Shown here in pieces: positions 7,558-15,766 of a DNA stretch of 64,000 nucleotides. Source of the stretch: Flavobacterium sp. (GTDB taxonomy: Bacteria > Bacteroidota > Bacteroidia > Flavobacteriales > Flavobacteriaceae). The number at the start of each line of letters is the position of its first letter. Positions within the stretch are counted from its first letter, which is position 1. The stretch is from positions 1-64,000 of the forward strand of contig NZ_JAQVCH010000005.1 in NCBI RefSeq assembly GCF_028689845.1, in the 5' to 3' direction. A program made the translations under genes and the position numbers. The notes below the pieces were generated by a model. It saw nothing but the letters and a program-made list of their open reading frames with translations. It had not been told where the DNA came from and did no database searches.

Positions 7558-8640
7558 TTAAAACGCTCTTCCTTTCCATGTATAATTACCGAACAAGGAA
7601 TAAATAGCTACAAAAGTGCTAAAAAATGGATAAACCAAAGCCGTTAATAAAACCTTTCGCTGTTGAATTTGATACAGTTGAGCTGCTTGATTAGCTAATA
7701 AAACATCAATTAAAACTTTAATCAAGAAAAGAAACAGTAATTCATAATGACCCCAAAACAGGTATGGAAGACTTAATAACACACTTAAATTAGCTATAAA
7801 AACAAATAAAGCAACCAGCTTTCCGAAAACACTTGTATAAGCCGTTGATTTTCCAGCCCAACGTACGCGTTGTTCAAAAAGTGCTTTCCAAGTAGCCGCA
7901 GCTTGCGTTTGCACCACAAAAGAAGATTTTAGTAAAAAACCCACTTTTTCTGGAAATTGAGCAACTGCTTTTTGCAATAAAAAAACATCATCACCACTTG
8001 GTTGATCTTCATTTCCTTGAAATCCGTTAAGGTTTTCAAATAGCTTTTTGGTATAGGCAAAATTAGCCCCGTTGCACATAAATAGTTTTCCTAACCCAAA
8101 GCTTCCAACTGTAACGGCTTGCAAAGCCAGCATCTCATTTTGTTGAAAATCATTCAGAAAACAAGCTGTCGGTTTAAAAAAAACGGGGCCAGCCACCATT
8201 TCTTTTTGGGTACTTTCGATATACTCACTTAAATCGGTTAACCAATTTTTCGGCAGTATACAATCGGCATCAGTGGTTACTATCCAATCATATTTTGCTA
8301 ACGGAATCGCTTTTAGAATCGCTTCTTTTTTGGGCGATTTAGAAATTCGATTTAAATGAAGAATTTGATGCGAAAAGTTAAGTATTGGAAACTGAAATCC
8401 GTCTGTAGAATCATCATCTACAAATAGAACTTCCATTTGAGACAGTGGATAATCCAATGCTTCTATCGATTTAATTAGCGTTGACAATTGTTTTGCTTCA
8501 TTCCGAAAAGGAATAATAATCGAAAAGAAATGGGTTGGTTTTGATTGTTTAGGAAATCCTTTCTTTACCTTTTTAAAACCGCTAAAAAGCCAAAAACACA
8601 GCAGTATATAACACGTAATGGAGAAATAAATAAAAATCAT
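7558..8640 (-). CDS. Membrane-anchored family 2 glycosyltransferase
   Basis: This 360-residue GT-A enzyme has a membrane segment at residues 1-20. The nucleotide-sugar site includes IIPFRNEA (41-48), DDDSTDG (75-81) and the metal-binding DAD (124-126). The QRVRW motif near residue 260 is characteristic of processive or polyprenyl-linked family 2 enzymes. Two to three membrane helices follow at the C-terminus. It overlaps the upstream flippase-like gene by one base (TGATG at 8638-8642), so the pair is translationally coupled. This suggests joint action in envelope glycolipid or polysaccharide synthesis. Donor and acceptor are unknown. Confidence 0.88.
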   Translation of the reverse strand: MIFIYFSITCYILLCFWLFSGFKKVKKGFPKQSKPTHFFSIIIPFRNEAKQLSTLIKSIEALDYPLSQMEVLFVDDDSTDGFQFPILNFSHQILHLNRISKSPKKEAILKAIPLAKYDWIVTTDADCILPKNWLTDLSEYIESTQKEMVAGPVFFKPTACFLNDFQQNEMLALQAVTVGSFGLGKLFMCNGANFAYTKKLFENLNGFQGNEDQPSGDDVFLLQKAVAQFPEKVGFLLKSSFVVQTQAAATWKALFEQRVRWAGKSTAYTSVFGKLVALFVFIANLSVLLSLPYLFWGHYELLFLFLIKVLIDVLLANQAAQLYQIQQRKVLLTALVYPFFSTFVAIYSLFGNYTWKGRAF

Positions 8641-9593
8641 CAGGCTTTTCGATTTGGATTATATTTTAGAACATAAAAACTGCCAATGACTACTGGAATT
8701 ACTAAATTTAAAAACCACATCGCCAATGTTACAGAAAGAATTATCCATTCATTCACCCCTAAATTCCCGAATAAAAAAACGGCAACACTGCCTTTAATCA
8801 CGACATCCATTAAATGAATACTCGGTATAATCGACGCTAAAAAATACATCGTAAAAATAGTCAACATCGCATCTGGATATGGAATTTCCACTTGAAAAAT
8901 AAGCAATAAAAAATAAAATTGATGCGAAAAAAGCAGGTAACGAATGAACGAATATTGCACATTTGCAAAATGTTTTCGAGCAGGGAAAAGTTGCATTTTA
9001 ATTTTTAATTTCTCAATAGAAAAACCATAAAAATTTAGCCGTTTGAAATAAAAAAGTAAAATTAAAAAAACAAGTACAAGTAGCACGGGCAACCAAAACA
9101 AAAAACCACTTTCTTGGATAAGAAAATTTAAATTAAAAGGGGATAATACAAAATAAAACAGCAACCCTACTAGTCCAAATAGTACGGTAACCATCATCTG
9201 TGTGAAATTGCCTAAAAAATTCAAGAAAACGATTCTTTTGGATTTTTCTTTGGAATAATAAAGACATTTTGCGATGTATTCTCCTACTCTATTCGGCGTA
9301 AATATTGATGCGGTTAACGAACCAAGCGATTGTTCGGCAGCTTGATTAAAAGAAATTTTATGAAAACTAGACACCAAATTTTTCCATTTTAAAATTTCAA
9401 AAAACCAATTTAATAAGCTAAGTAGCACGATTCCAACAAAACTAAAAAAAGATATTTTTGCGGTTATCCATTTGAAATTTACAGCGTTTTTATCTTGAAA
9501 TTGGGAGTATAAGTAATAAAAAGCAAAGCCCACCAATAAAAATTTAGTGAGAACCAATAAGAAATGTTTAGCTTTGTGTGCTATTGAAATCAT
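8640..9593 (-). CDS. Flippase-like / lysylphosphatidylglycerol synthase transmembrane-domain protein
   Basis: From 9593 (MISIAHKAKH) this is a 317-residue polytopic protein with about eight hydrophobic segments. It contains the conserved SIFTPNRVGEYIAKCLY stretch of the family that shares the membrane half of MprF. No cytosolic synthase domain is present, so only a membrane or flippase-like role is supported. The frame is open to 9656, but that would overlap the start of ruvC on the other strand, and the downstream Met gives a normal N-terminus. It is coupled to the family 2 glycosyltransferase by a TGATG overlap, consistent with lipid-linked sugar handling. Confidence 0.82.
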   Translation of the reverse strand: MISIAHKAKHFLLVLTKFLLVGFAFYYLYSQFQDKNAVNFKWITAKISFFSFVGIVLLSLLNWFFEILKWKNLVSSFHKISFNQAAEQSLGSLTASIFTPNRVGEYIAKCLYYSKEKSKRIVFLNFLGNFTQMMVTVLFGLVGLLFYFVLSPFNLNFLIQESGFLFWLPVLLVLVFLILLFYFKRLNFYGFSIEKLKIKMQLFPARKHFANVQYSFIRYLLFSHQFYFLLLIFQVEIPYPDAMLTIFTMYFLASIIPSIHLMDVVIKGSVAVFLFGNLGVNEWIILSVTLAMWFLNLVIPVVIGSFYVLKYNPNRKA

Positions 9594-9649
9594 TCTTGCA
9601 AAGTAACAAAAACTTTGAACTTGAAGCTTTAAACCTGAAATAAAATCTT

Positions 9650-10201
9650 TTGACAAACGAACGCATCATATTAGGAATTGACCCTGGAACCACCATTATG
9701 GGTTTTGGTTTAATTAAAGTCGTCCATAAAAAAATGGAATTCATTCAGTTGAACGAGTTAATTTTGAGTAAGTACGATGACCACTACACCAAATTAAAAG
9801 TAATTTTTGAGCGAACCATCGAACTCATCGAAACCCATCATCCGGACGAAATTGCCATTGAAGCTCCTTTTTTTGGCAAAAATGTGCAATCCATGCTCAA
9901 ACTCGGAAGAGCTCAAGGCGTTGCGATGGCCGCTGGATTATCACGACAAATTCCAATTACGGAATACGAACCTAAAAAGATAAAAATGGCCATCACCGGA
10001 AACGGAAATGCCAGCAAAGAACAGGTTGCCAAAATGCTGCAACAATTGTTAGGATTAAAAGAATTGCCCAAAAACCTCGATTCCACCGATGGATTAGCCG
10101 CTGCAGTTTGTCATTTTTTTAATTCTGGGAAAGTAGTGGGCGAAAAAAGTTATACCGGCTGGGATGCTTTTGTAAAGAATAATGAATCGAGAATTAGATA
10201 A
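9650..10201 (+). CDS. ruvC: Holliday junction endonuclease RuvC
   Basis: RuvC resolves Holliday junctions made during recombination, as a dimer with RuvAB. The protein is 183 residues. The four acidic catalytic residues are visible: Asp11 (LGIDPGT), Glu71 (AIEAPFF), and Asp144 and Asp147 (LDSTDGLAAAVCH). The start is TTG at 9650, giving MTNERIILGID; no ATG lies early enough to preserve the first catalytic Asp. The last codons fall inside a 94-bp segment that is duplicated downstream. hemW follows on the same strand. Confidence 0.95.
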   Translation: MTNERIILGIDPGTTIMGFGLIKVVHKKMEFIQLNELILSKYDDHYTKLKVIFERTIELIETHHPDEIAIEAPFFGKNVQSMLKLGRAQGVAMAAGLSRQIPITEYEPKKIKMAITGNGNASKEQVAKMLQQLLGLKELPKNLDSTDGLAAAVCHFFNSGKVVGEKSYTGWDAFVKNNESRIR

Positions 10202-10376
10202 TTTGAAAATGTGCCAATTTGAAAATTATTTTCAGCACGCTATTCCATTTCCAAATTAATAAATTTCAAGAAGAAAGAGTAAATGCTTTTGTAAAGAATA
10301 ATGAATCGAGAATTAGATAATTTGAAAATGTGCCAATTTGAAAATTATTTTCAGTACGCTATTCCATTTCCAAATT
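10164..10376 (+). repeat. 94-bp direct duplication of the ruvC 3' end, period 119
   Basis: Bases 10164-10257 recur at 10283-10376 with one mismatch (C10236 versus T10355), separated by 25 bases. The unit starts inside ruvC, ten codons before the stop, and includes AT-rich AATTTGAAAAT motifs. AATTTTCAAATT copies follow at about 10370-10403, allowing stem formation. It appears to be a recent local tandem duplication. Confidence 0.9.
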
Positions 10377-10405
10377 TTCAAATTAATCAATTTTCAAATT
10401 AAAAA

Positions 10406-11563
10406 ATGTCAGGAATCTACATCCATATCCCCTTTTGCAAACAAGCTTGTCATTACTGCGACTTTCATTTTTCGACTTCCATGAAAAAGAAAGACGAAAT
10501 GATTTTGGCTTTAGCGAAAGAAATTGCTTTGCGTAAAAATGAAGCTGAATTCGATACGATAGAAACTATTTATTTTGGTGGTGGAACCCCAAGTACATTA
10601 ACGATTGTTGATTTGCGATTGTTGATTGATGAAGTTTATGCCAATTATAAAGTAGTTGACAATCCAGAAATTACGCTCGAAGCCAATCCAGACGACTTAA
10701 CTTCCGACTTGTCATTCCAAGAAAAAAAAAATCGCTTTGAAGAGCTCAAAGCAATCGGCATAAACCGCCTTTCAATAGGCATTCAATCTTTTTTTGAAGA
10801 CGATTTGAAAATGATGAATCGGGCTCACAATGCGAATGAAGCAAAAAAATGTCTTGAAGAAGCCTCAACCTATTTTGATAACATTTCGCTTGATTTAATC
10901 TACGGCATTCCGGGTATGAGTAACGAAAAATGGATTCAAAATATTGAAACGGCCTTATCTTTTGATATTCCGCATATTTCGAGTTATGCTTTAACGGTAG
11001 AGCCAAAAACTGCTTTGCATTCGTTTATTCAAAAAGGAATTATTGCTGCACCAGAAGATGAAGTTGCCCAAGAGCATTTCGAAATCTTAGTCGAAAAACT
11101 TGAAGAAGCTGGATTCATCCACTACGAATTATCCAATTTTGGAAAAGAAAACTATTTTTCAAAAAACAATTCTAGTTATTGGTTGGGTAAAAAATACCTC
11201 GGCATCGGTCCATCGGCACATAGTTATGATGGTAAAATACGCGGCTGGAACGTGTCGAATAATGCGTTATACCTTAAAGCTATTCAAGAAGGAAAATTAC
11301 CGCTTGAAACAGAAACGCTATCAACAACCGATCGATATAATGAATATGTGATGACGGGATTGCGAACCATTTGGGGAATTTCTCTCGAACGAATTAAAAC
11401 CGAATTTGGACAGAATTATTTGGATTACCTCAACCAACAAGCAGCAAAATATATCGAAGACCATTTGCTTTTTGTGGATGAAAACATCTTGCGAACAACT
11501 CGAAAAGGAAAGTTTTTGAGTGATGGAATTGCTTCAGATTTATTTTTATTAAATTTGGAATAA
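10406..11563 (+). CDS. hemW: HemW-like radical SAM protein (coproporphyrinogen-III-oxidase-related heme chaperone)
   Basis: This is a 385-residue radical SAM enzyme. The cluster motif is CKQACHYCDF at 11-20 (C11, C15, C18), followed by the GGGTPS glycine motif near residue 61. The C-terminal HemW domain includes YWLGKKYLGIGPSAHSY. HemW proteins resemble oxygen-independent coproporphyrinogen oxidase HemN but act as heme-binding chaperones; many are misnamed HemN. The short length and lack of the HemN-specific N-terminal extension support HemW. It is downstream of ruvC across the duplicated spacer. Confidence 0.92.
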   Translation: MSGIYIHIPFCKQACHYCDFHFSTSMKKKDEMILALAKEIALRKNEAEFDTIETIYFGGGTPSTLTIVDLRLLIDEVYANYKVVDNPEITLEANPDDLTSDLSFQEKKNRFEELKAIGINRLSIGIQSFFEDDLKMMNRAHNANEAKKCLEEASTYFDNISLDLIYGIPGMSNEKWIQNIETALSFDIPHISSYALTVEPKTALHSFIQKGIIAAPEDEVAQEHFEILVEKLEEAGFIHYELSNFGKENYFSKNNSSYWLGKKYLGIGPSAHSYDGKIRGWNVSNNALYLKAIQEGKLPLETETLSTTDRYNEYVMTGLRTIWGISLERIKTEFGQNYLDYLNQQAAKYIEDHLLFVDENILRTTRKGKFLSDGIASDLFLLNLE

Positions 11564-11566
11564 ATT

Positions 11567-11676
11567 AACCACAAAGTACGCAAAGGTTTACTAAAATTTA
11601 TCATCACCATTAAACGTCTTAGCGTACTTTGCGGTTATAAAAACACATACAATTTACTTTGCAAATCTTTGCGGTT
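11567..11676. repeat. Three copies of a dispersed CTTTGCG-type repeat between hemW and the cyclase gene
   Basis: AACCACAAAGTACGCAAAG (11567-11585) and CTTAGCGTACTTTGCGGTT (11618-11636) form an imperfect inverted pair. A third copy lies at 11657-11676. A related TTTGCGTCTTTGCGAGA unit occurs at 13575-13591. Such units are commonly scattered between flavobacterial genes. Confidence 0.6.
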
Positions 11677-11687
11677 AAAATAAAAAT

Positions 11688-12458
11688 ATGTTAGCTACCA
11701 TCACCCACCTAAACAAAGCCTTCCGAGTCGATTTATTAAAACCTATTGATATTTCGCTACCGTTAACCAATGACGATTCAAATCCGATTGCCTGGTATAT
11801 TGAAAAACCACAAATTGAACCCGTAAAATCTGGTGATTGGATTGGGAAAGTTGCTGAAGGAAGTTCGACCAATTTCAACAATATTTTTTTTAATCCGCAC
11901 GGACATGGAACGCACACTGAATGTTTGGGTCATATTACCAAAGATTTTTTCAGCATTAATCAAACGCTGAAATCATTCTTTTTTACAGCGGAACTCATTT
12001 CTATTCAACCCGAGCAACAAGGAGAAGATTTTGTAATTACCAAAAGCCAAGTCGAAAAAGCATTGGGAAATACAAAACCGGAAGCCATTGTCATTCGAAC
12101 ATTACCGAATGTAGACGAAAAAAAAACAAAGAATTATTCCCATACTAATCCGCCTTATTTGCATGAAGAAGCGGCTGAATTTATACGCGAAAGCGGTATT
12201 CAACATTTGTTAATCGACTTACCAAGCGTAGACAAAGAAAAAGACGACGGAAAATTATTGGCTCACAAAGCATTTTGGAATGTAAAAGATGTAAATGAGT
12301 TGAATGGTGAGGCACGAAAAAATGCAACGATTACCGAGTTAATTTTTGTTGAGGAAGAGGTAAACGACGGAACTTATTTATTAAATTTACAAATTGCTTC
12401 GTTTGAGAACGATGCGAGTCCGAGTAAGCCCATTTTGTATAAAATTGAACATAATTAA
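11688..12458 (+). CDS. Cyclase-family metal-dependent hydrolase (kynurenine-formamidase-like)
   Basis: This 256-residue protein belongs to the cyclase/KynB superfamily of metal-dependent amidohydrolases. The signature H-x-GTH-x-(D/E)-xx-xH appears as HGHGTHTECLGH, with metal ligands His73, His76 and His82 and with Glu78 where Asp is more usual. The natural substrate cannot be read from sequence; arylformamidase is one possibility, but no other kynurenine gene is nearby. Its stop overlaps the start of the GNAT gene (TAATG). The YjbR gene follows 2 bases after that, making a three-gene operon. Confidence 0.82.
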   Translation: MLATITHLNKAFRVDLLKPIDISLPLTNDDSNPIAWYIEKPQIEPVKSGDWIGKVAEGSSTNFNNIFFNPHGHGTHTECLGHITKDFFSINQTLKSFFFTAELISIQPEQQGEDFVITKSQVEKALGNTKPEAIVIRTLPNVDEKKTKNYSHTNPPYLHEEAAEFIRESGIQHLLIDLPSVDKEKDDGKLLAHKAFWNVKDVNELNGEARKNATITELIFVEEEVNDGTYLLNLQIASFENDASPSKPILYKIEHN

Positions 12459-12964
12459 TGGAAATTATAGCGAGTCAAAAGAATGACATAGCCCTTATTT
12501 TCGAGCTTTATGAAGCCGCCACTCGTTTTCAGAAGAAAGTGGGAACGAATAGTTGGAAAGGTTTTGAACGTACAATGATTGAAGAAGAAATAGCCGAAAA
12601 AAGGCATTTTATCATCCGAGAAGATAATCAAATTACCGGCACTTTTGTACTTGCTTTTAGCGATCCTATTATTTGGAAAGAAGCAAACAAAGAACCTGCA
12701 ATTTATATCCATAGAATTGCCACACATCCTGATTTTAGAGGTCGTAATTATGTTCAAAAAATCACGAATTGGGTAATTGATTATGCCAAAGGAATAGGAA
12801 AAAAATATGTTCGGCTAGACACTACGAGTGGCAATGAGCTTTTAAACAACTATTATATAAAATGCGGATTTACTTTTAAAGGAATTAGCGAAATAGAATG
12901 GACAAAGGAACTTCCGGCACATTACAAGGACGGAGCTTTTGCCTTATTTGAAATAAAAATTTAA
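12458..12964 (+). CDS. GNAT-family N-acetyltransferase
   Basis: This 168-residue protein has the GNAT core IHRIATHPDFRGRNYVQKI near residues 88-106. The acetyl-CoA pyrophosphate loop reads RGRNYV rather than the usual RGxGxG/A, so one glycine is replaced by Asn. A late core strand with LDTTSGNELLNNYYIKCGF is typical of the fold's C-terminal half. The substrate is unknown. It is translationally coupled to the cyclase gene by a one-base overlap and precedes the YjbR gene by two bases. Confidence 0.85.
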   Translation: MEIIASQKNDIALIFELYEAATRFQKKVGTNSWKGFERTMIEEEIAEKRHFIIREDNQITGTFVLAFSDPIIWKEANKEPAIYIHRIATHPDFRGRNYVQKITNWVIDYAKGIGKKYVRLDTTSGNELLNNYYIKCGFTFKGISEIEWTKELPAHYKDGAFALFEIKI

Positions 12965-12966
12965 AA

Positions 12967-13335
12967 ATGAACATTCAACAACTTTACGAATATTGTCAAT
13001 CAAAAAAGGGTGTCACCGAGCATTTTCCATTTGATGAAGATACGCTTGTATTTAAAGTAGGTGGAAAATTGTTCTGTTTGACTTCCTTAAAAGAATGGGA
13101 AAACGGAACGCCATCGTTAAACTTAAAATGTGAACCCGAAAAAGCTCTCGAACTTCGAGCCCAGTTCGACGCCATTTTGCCAGGGTATCACATGAGTAAA
13201 ATTCATTGGAATACCGTTGCTTTTCACAGTGATGTTTCAGATAAAATGATGCGTGAACTTATTGACCATTCGTATGAATTGATTTTTTCTAGTTTGACGA
13301 AGAAAATTCAAAGTGAAATTGATTTAAAAACGTAA
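12967..13335 (+). CDS. MmcQ/YjbR family DNA-binding-fold protein
   Basis: This 122-residue protein has the YjbR/CyaY-like fold signature: FPFDEDTLVFKVGGKLFCL early, then NLKCEPEKALELR, and HMSKIHWNTV in the second half. The fold is associated with DNA binding in structural work on the family, but the biological role is unknown. It is last in the cyclase-GNAT-YjbR operon. A structured RNA-like element follows downstream. Confidence 0.88.
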   Translation: MNIQQLYEYCQSKKGVTEHFPFDEDTLVFKVGGKLFCLTSLKEWENGTPSLNLKCEPEKALELRAQFDAILPGYHMSKIHWNTVAFHSDVSDKMMRELIDHSYELIFSSLTKKIQSEIDLKT

Positions 13336-13390
13336 TTATATAGCTTTTCTATGATTTGAAACACTAGAAAGATTTGTACACCTTCTCGCA

Positions 13391-13530
13391 CCCGGGATGG
13401 CAGTAGAAAGCCCGGAACCAAAAACACCAATTTTTTTTATGCTAAAAAAGCGACTGAAAAAAGCTCTTTTTGGCTTTTAAAAAATGGTGTTTTTAGTGAG
13501 GACTTGCAACGTACAGCCCGATTTGGGGCC
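13391..13530 (+). ncRNA. Candidate structured RNA element with paired AGCCCG modules
   Basis: Two similar modules, GGATGGCAGTAGAAAGCCCG (13395-13414) and GGACTTGCAACGTACAGCCCG (13500-13520), flank a long hairpin. The hairpin stem is AAAAACACCA (13420-13429) with TGGTGTTTTT (13485-13494), and inside it GCTAAAAA pairs with TTTTTGGC. CCGGG/CCCGG and GCCC/GGGC close small stems in each module. A terminator-like hairpin follows. I recall similar bipartite elements with a variable central hairpin between genes of other flavobacteria, but cannot assign an Rfam family. Confidence 0.5.
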
Positions 13531-13533
13531 ATA

Positions 13534-13568
13534 AAAAATCCGCTTACTCAATGAAGAATAAACGGATT
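13534..13568. terminator. Terminator-like hairpin between the structured element and the dipeptidase gene
   Basis: AATCCG (13537-13542) pairs with CGGATT (13563-13568), preceded by an A run. It lies between converging genes and could serve both. Confidence 0.45.
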
Positions 13569-13593
13569 GATATTTTTGCGTCTTTGCGAGAGA

Positions 13594-14982
13594 CTATTTG
13601 CTCAACTCCACAAAATATTTATAAAACAACGGTATCGTTTCGATTCCTTTAAGGTAATTGAAAATTCCGAAATGCTCGTTGGGTGAATGAATCGCATCTG
13701 AATCTAAACCAAAGCCCATTAAAATTGTTTTCGATTTCAATTCTTTTTCAAACAAAGCCACAATCGGGATGCTTCCTCCAGATCGAACCGGAATTGCAGG
13801 CACACCAAATGTTTCTGTATAGGCTTTATTTGCCGCTTGGTAGCCAATACTGTCAATTGGCGTTACATAACCTTGTCCGCCATGATGCGGCGTTACTTTA
13901 ACTTTCACCGCTTTAGGGGCGATACTTTCAAAATGTTTGGTAAATAATTCGGTGATTTCTACCCAATCTTGGTGCGGTACTAAACGCATCGAAATTTTAG
14001 CAAAAGCTTTACTGGCAATTACGGTTTTTGCACCTTCGCCAGTGTAGCCACCCCAAATTCCGTTAACGTCTAATGTCGGTCGGATGGAATTCCGTTCGTT
14101 TGTAGTATATCCCGCTTCACCATAAATATCACCAATGTCAATTGATTTTTTATATTTTTCTAATGAAAACGGAGCTTTGGCCATTTCTGCTCTTTCTGCA
14201 GTGGTTAATTCTTCTACTTTTTCGTAAAAACCGGGAATGGTAATGTGGTTATTCTCATCGTGAAGCGAAGCAATCATTTTAGTCAACACATTGATTGGAT
14301 TGGCAACGGCACCGCCATATAAACCAGAATGTAAATCGCGGTTTGGACCAGCTACTTCAACTTCGACATAACTTAAACCGCGTAAACCGGTTGTGATAGA
14401 AGGCTGTTCGTTGGAAATCATTCCCGTATCGGAAATTAAAATGACATCGTTGGCTAATTTTTCTTGGTTACGTTCTACAAACCAGCTCAAACTTTTAGAA
14501 CCGACTTCTTCCTCACCTTCAATCATGAATTTCACGTTACAAGGCAAGCAATCATTTGCAATCATGTATTCAAAAGCTTTCACGTGCATATACATTTGTC
14601 CCTTGTCATCACAAGCTCCACGAGCAAAAATGGCTCCTTCTGGATGAATTTCGGTTGTTTTAATAACAGGCTCAAAAGGGGGCGATGTCCACAATTCCAT
14701 TGGGTCGGGCGGCTGCACATCATAATGACCATAGACTAAAACGGTAGGCAAATTTTTGTCGATGATTTTTTCTCCGTAAACAATTGGATATCCAGGTGTT
14801 TCACAAAGTTCAACAAAATCACAACCTGCTTTTTCAAGGCTTGCTTTCACGGCATCGGCGGTAGCAATTACATCATGGGCATAGGCAGAATCTGCACTCA
14901 CCGAAGGTATTTTGAGTAATTCAATTAATTCAGAAATAAATCGTTCTTTGTGTTGTTGAACGTAGTTTTTTATGTTGTTCAT
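13594..14982 (-). CDS. M20-family metallodipeptidase
   Basis: From 14982 (MNNIKNYVQQ) this is a 462-residue dinuclear zinc peptidase of the M20 family. Metal and catalytic residues are visible: His86 and Asp88 (VYGHYDVQP), the Asp pair at 125-126 (RGACDDKGQ), the Glu run in IEGEEEVGS near 157-159, an Asp in ISDTGM, and the late His in AIHSPNEHF. The lid/dimerisation domain occupies the middle. It lacks a signal peptide, so it is likely a cytosolic dipeptidase that completes peptide breakdown. The frame is open to 15048, but the added residues are not family-like. Confidence 0.92.
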   Translation of the reverse strand: MNNIKNYVQQHKERFISELIELLKIPSVSADSAYAHDVIATADAVKASLEKAGCDFVELCETPGYPIVYGEKIIDKNLPTVLVYGHYDVQPPDPMELWTSPPFEPVIKTTEIHPEGAIFARGACDDKGQMYMHVKAFEYMIANDCLPCNVKFMIEGEEEVGSKSLSWFVERNQEKLANDVILISDTGMISNEQPSITTGLRGLSYVEVEVAGPNRDLHSGLYGGAVANPINVLTKMIASLHDENNHITIPGFYEKVEELTTAERAEMAKAPFSLEKYKKSIDIGDIYGEAGYTTNERNSIRPTLDVNGIWGGYTGEGAKTVIASKAFAKISMRLVPHQDWVEITELFTKHFESIAPKAVKVKVTPHHGGQGYVTPIDSIGYQAANKAYTETFGVPAIPVRSGGSIPIVALFEKELKSKTILMGFGLDSDAIHSPNEHFGIFNYLKGIETIPLFYKYFVELSK

Positions 14983-15144
14983 AGTAAATTGTATAATAAA
15001 ATCAAATATACGAATTGAAAATTTAAAATTCCAATAATGAAACTGCAAATTCTAAATGCTACGACAAACTAGGCGTTTTCGAAATAGTCAAAAATTGCTG
15101 AAATTTGAAGTTGAAATTTTTTTATTGGAATTTGGAATTTCCCA

Positions 15145-15174
15145 TTTGGAATTTAAAAAAAAGCAGTATATTTG
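15145..15174 (+). promoter_or_regulatory. Promoter of tRNA-Leu
   Basis: TTTG (15145-15148), an 18-base spacer and TATATTTG (15167-15174) match the consensus. The tRNA begins 15 bases after the -7 element. Confidence 0.7.
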
Positions 15175-15188
15175 CACTCACAAATTTT

Positions 15189-15270
15189 GCGGATATGGTG
15201 AAATTGGTAGACATGCCAGACTTAGGATCTGGTGCCGCAAGGCGTGTAGGTTCGAGTCCTATTATCCGCA
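15189..15270 (+). tRNA. tRNA-Leu (anticodon TAG)
   Basis: The acceptor arms GCGGATA (15189-15195) and TATCCGC (15263-15269) pair, with discriminator A15270 and no encoded CCA. The anticodon stem CCAGA/TCTGG encloses loop CTTAGGA, giving anticodon TAG. A short variable arm with GTGCCGCAAGGCGT and the T arm GTTCGAGTC follow. The 82-base length fits a class II leucine tRNA. Confidence 0.97.
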
Positions 15271-15283
15271 CATAAAAATTTAT

Positions 15284-15317
15284 AAATCCCTTAGAGCCAA
15301 TGTTTTAGGGGTTTTTT
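15284..15317 (+). terminator. Terminator of tRNA-Leu
   Basis: AAATCCCT (15284-15291) pairs with AGGGGTTT (15307-15314), allowing one G-T pair, and a T run follows. Confidence 0.65.
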
Positions 15318-15385
15318 GTTTTTATATTCTCCCACTATTCCCCTAAAAATTTAATTTTTATCTTTTTCTTCAAATATATTTTTCC

Positions 15386-15591
15386 CTATAATAGGAATTG
15401 TTTAACATAAAAAATAGCTTCGTTATCCAAAATAATAGGGAGAAATTCGGTACTCCCATTGCTATAAAAAGGAATAAATCTGCTTATCGGATAATAAAAA
15501 GCCGGAGGCGGCTTGACCAAATTATCATCAATATCTAGGAACAAGAAGTTAAAAATAAAACCGCAATAAAAATAAATGGCATTACTTTCAT
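15386..15591 (-). pseudogene. Frameshifted small lipoprotein gene
   Basis: On the minus strand an ATG at 15591 begins MKVMPFIFIAVLFLTSCS, a clear lipoprotein signal peptide with the lipobox Cys at 17, but a TAG follows at once (15537-15535). Shifting frame at that point gives 49 more open codons ending at TAG 15388-15386. Their product begins DIDDNLVKPPPAFYYPISRF and ends KQFLL. The second frame has no start codon of its own. One inserted base at about 15536 would join the halves into a protein of about 68 residues. I do not recognise the family. It could be a real decay event or a sequencing error. Confidence 0.5.
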
Positions 15592-15766
15592 AATGTTAAA
15601 ATTAAAGGCAAGGGAGACAGATGCTAAGGAAGTTGAGAAGTGAAAAAACTTCTCATTAAAAAGATTCAACAAGCAGAATGCTTACTGGTCATTATTCATA
15701 AAATTTAGTTAATTCAAAATGCAACTTAACTATTACGCTTATTTTAGTCGAAAATTACGTAGTACA
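15592..15766. other. Leader region of the M3 peptidase gene with small hairpins
   Basis: TGAGAAGT (15634-15641) and ACTTCTCA (15648-15655) form a perfect 8-bp stem with loop GAAAAA. AAGCA/TGCTT at about 15670-15682 forms a smaller one. No clear -7 element is seen. It may hold a leader hairpin of the peptidase mRNA. Confidence 0.35.

Noticed and set aside
11688..12458. Naming the cyclase-family gene kynB
   Set aside because: The metal motif supports the superfamily only; no other kynurenine or tryptophan-degradation gene is adjacent.
15056..15346. A 96-codon open frame on the plus strand over the tRNA-Leu region
   Set aside because: It runs straight through the tRNA gene and its terminator and has no family-like pattern.
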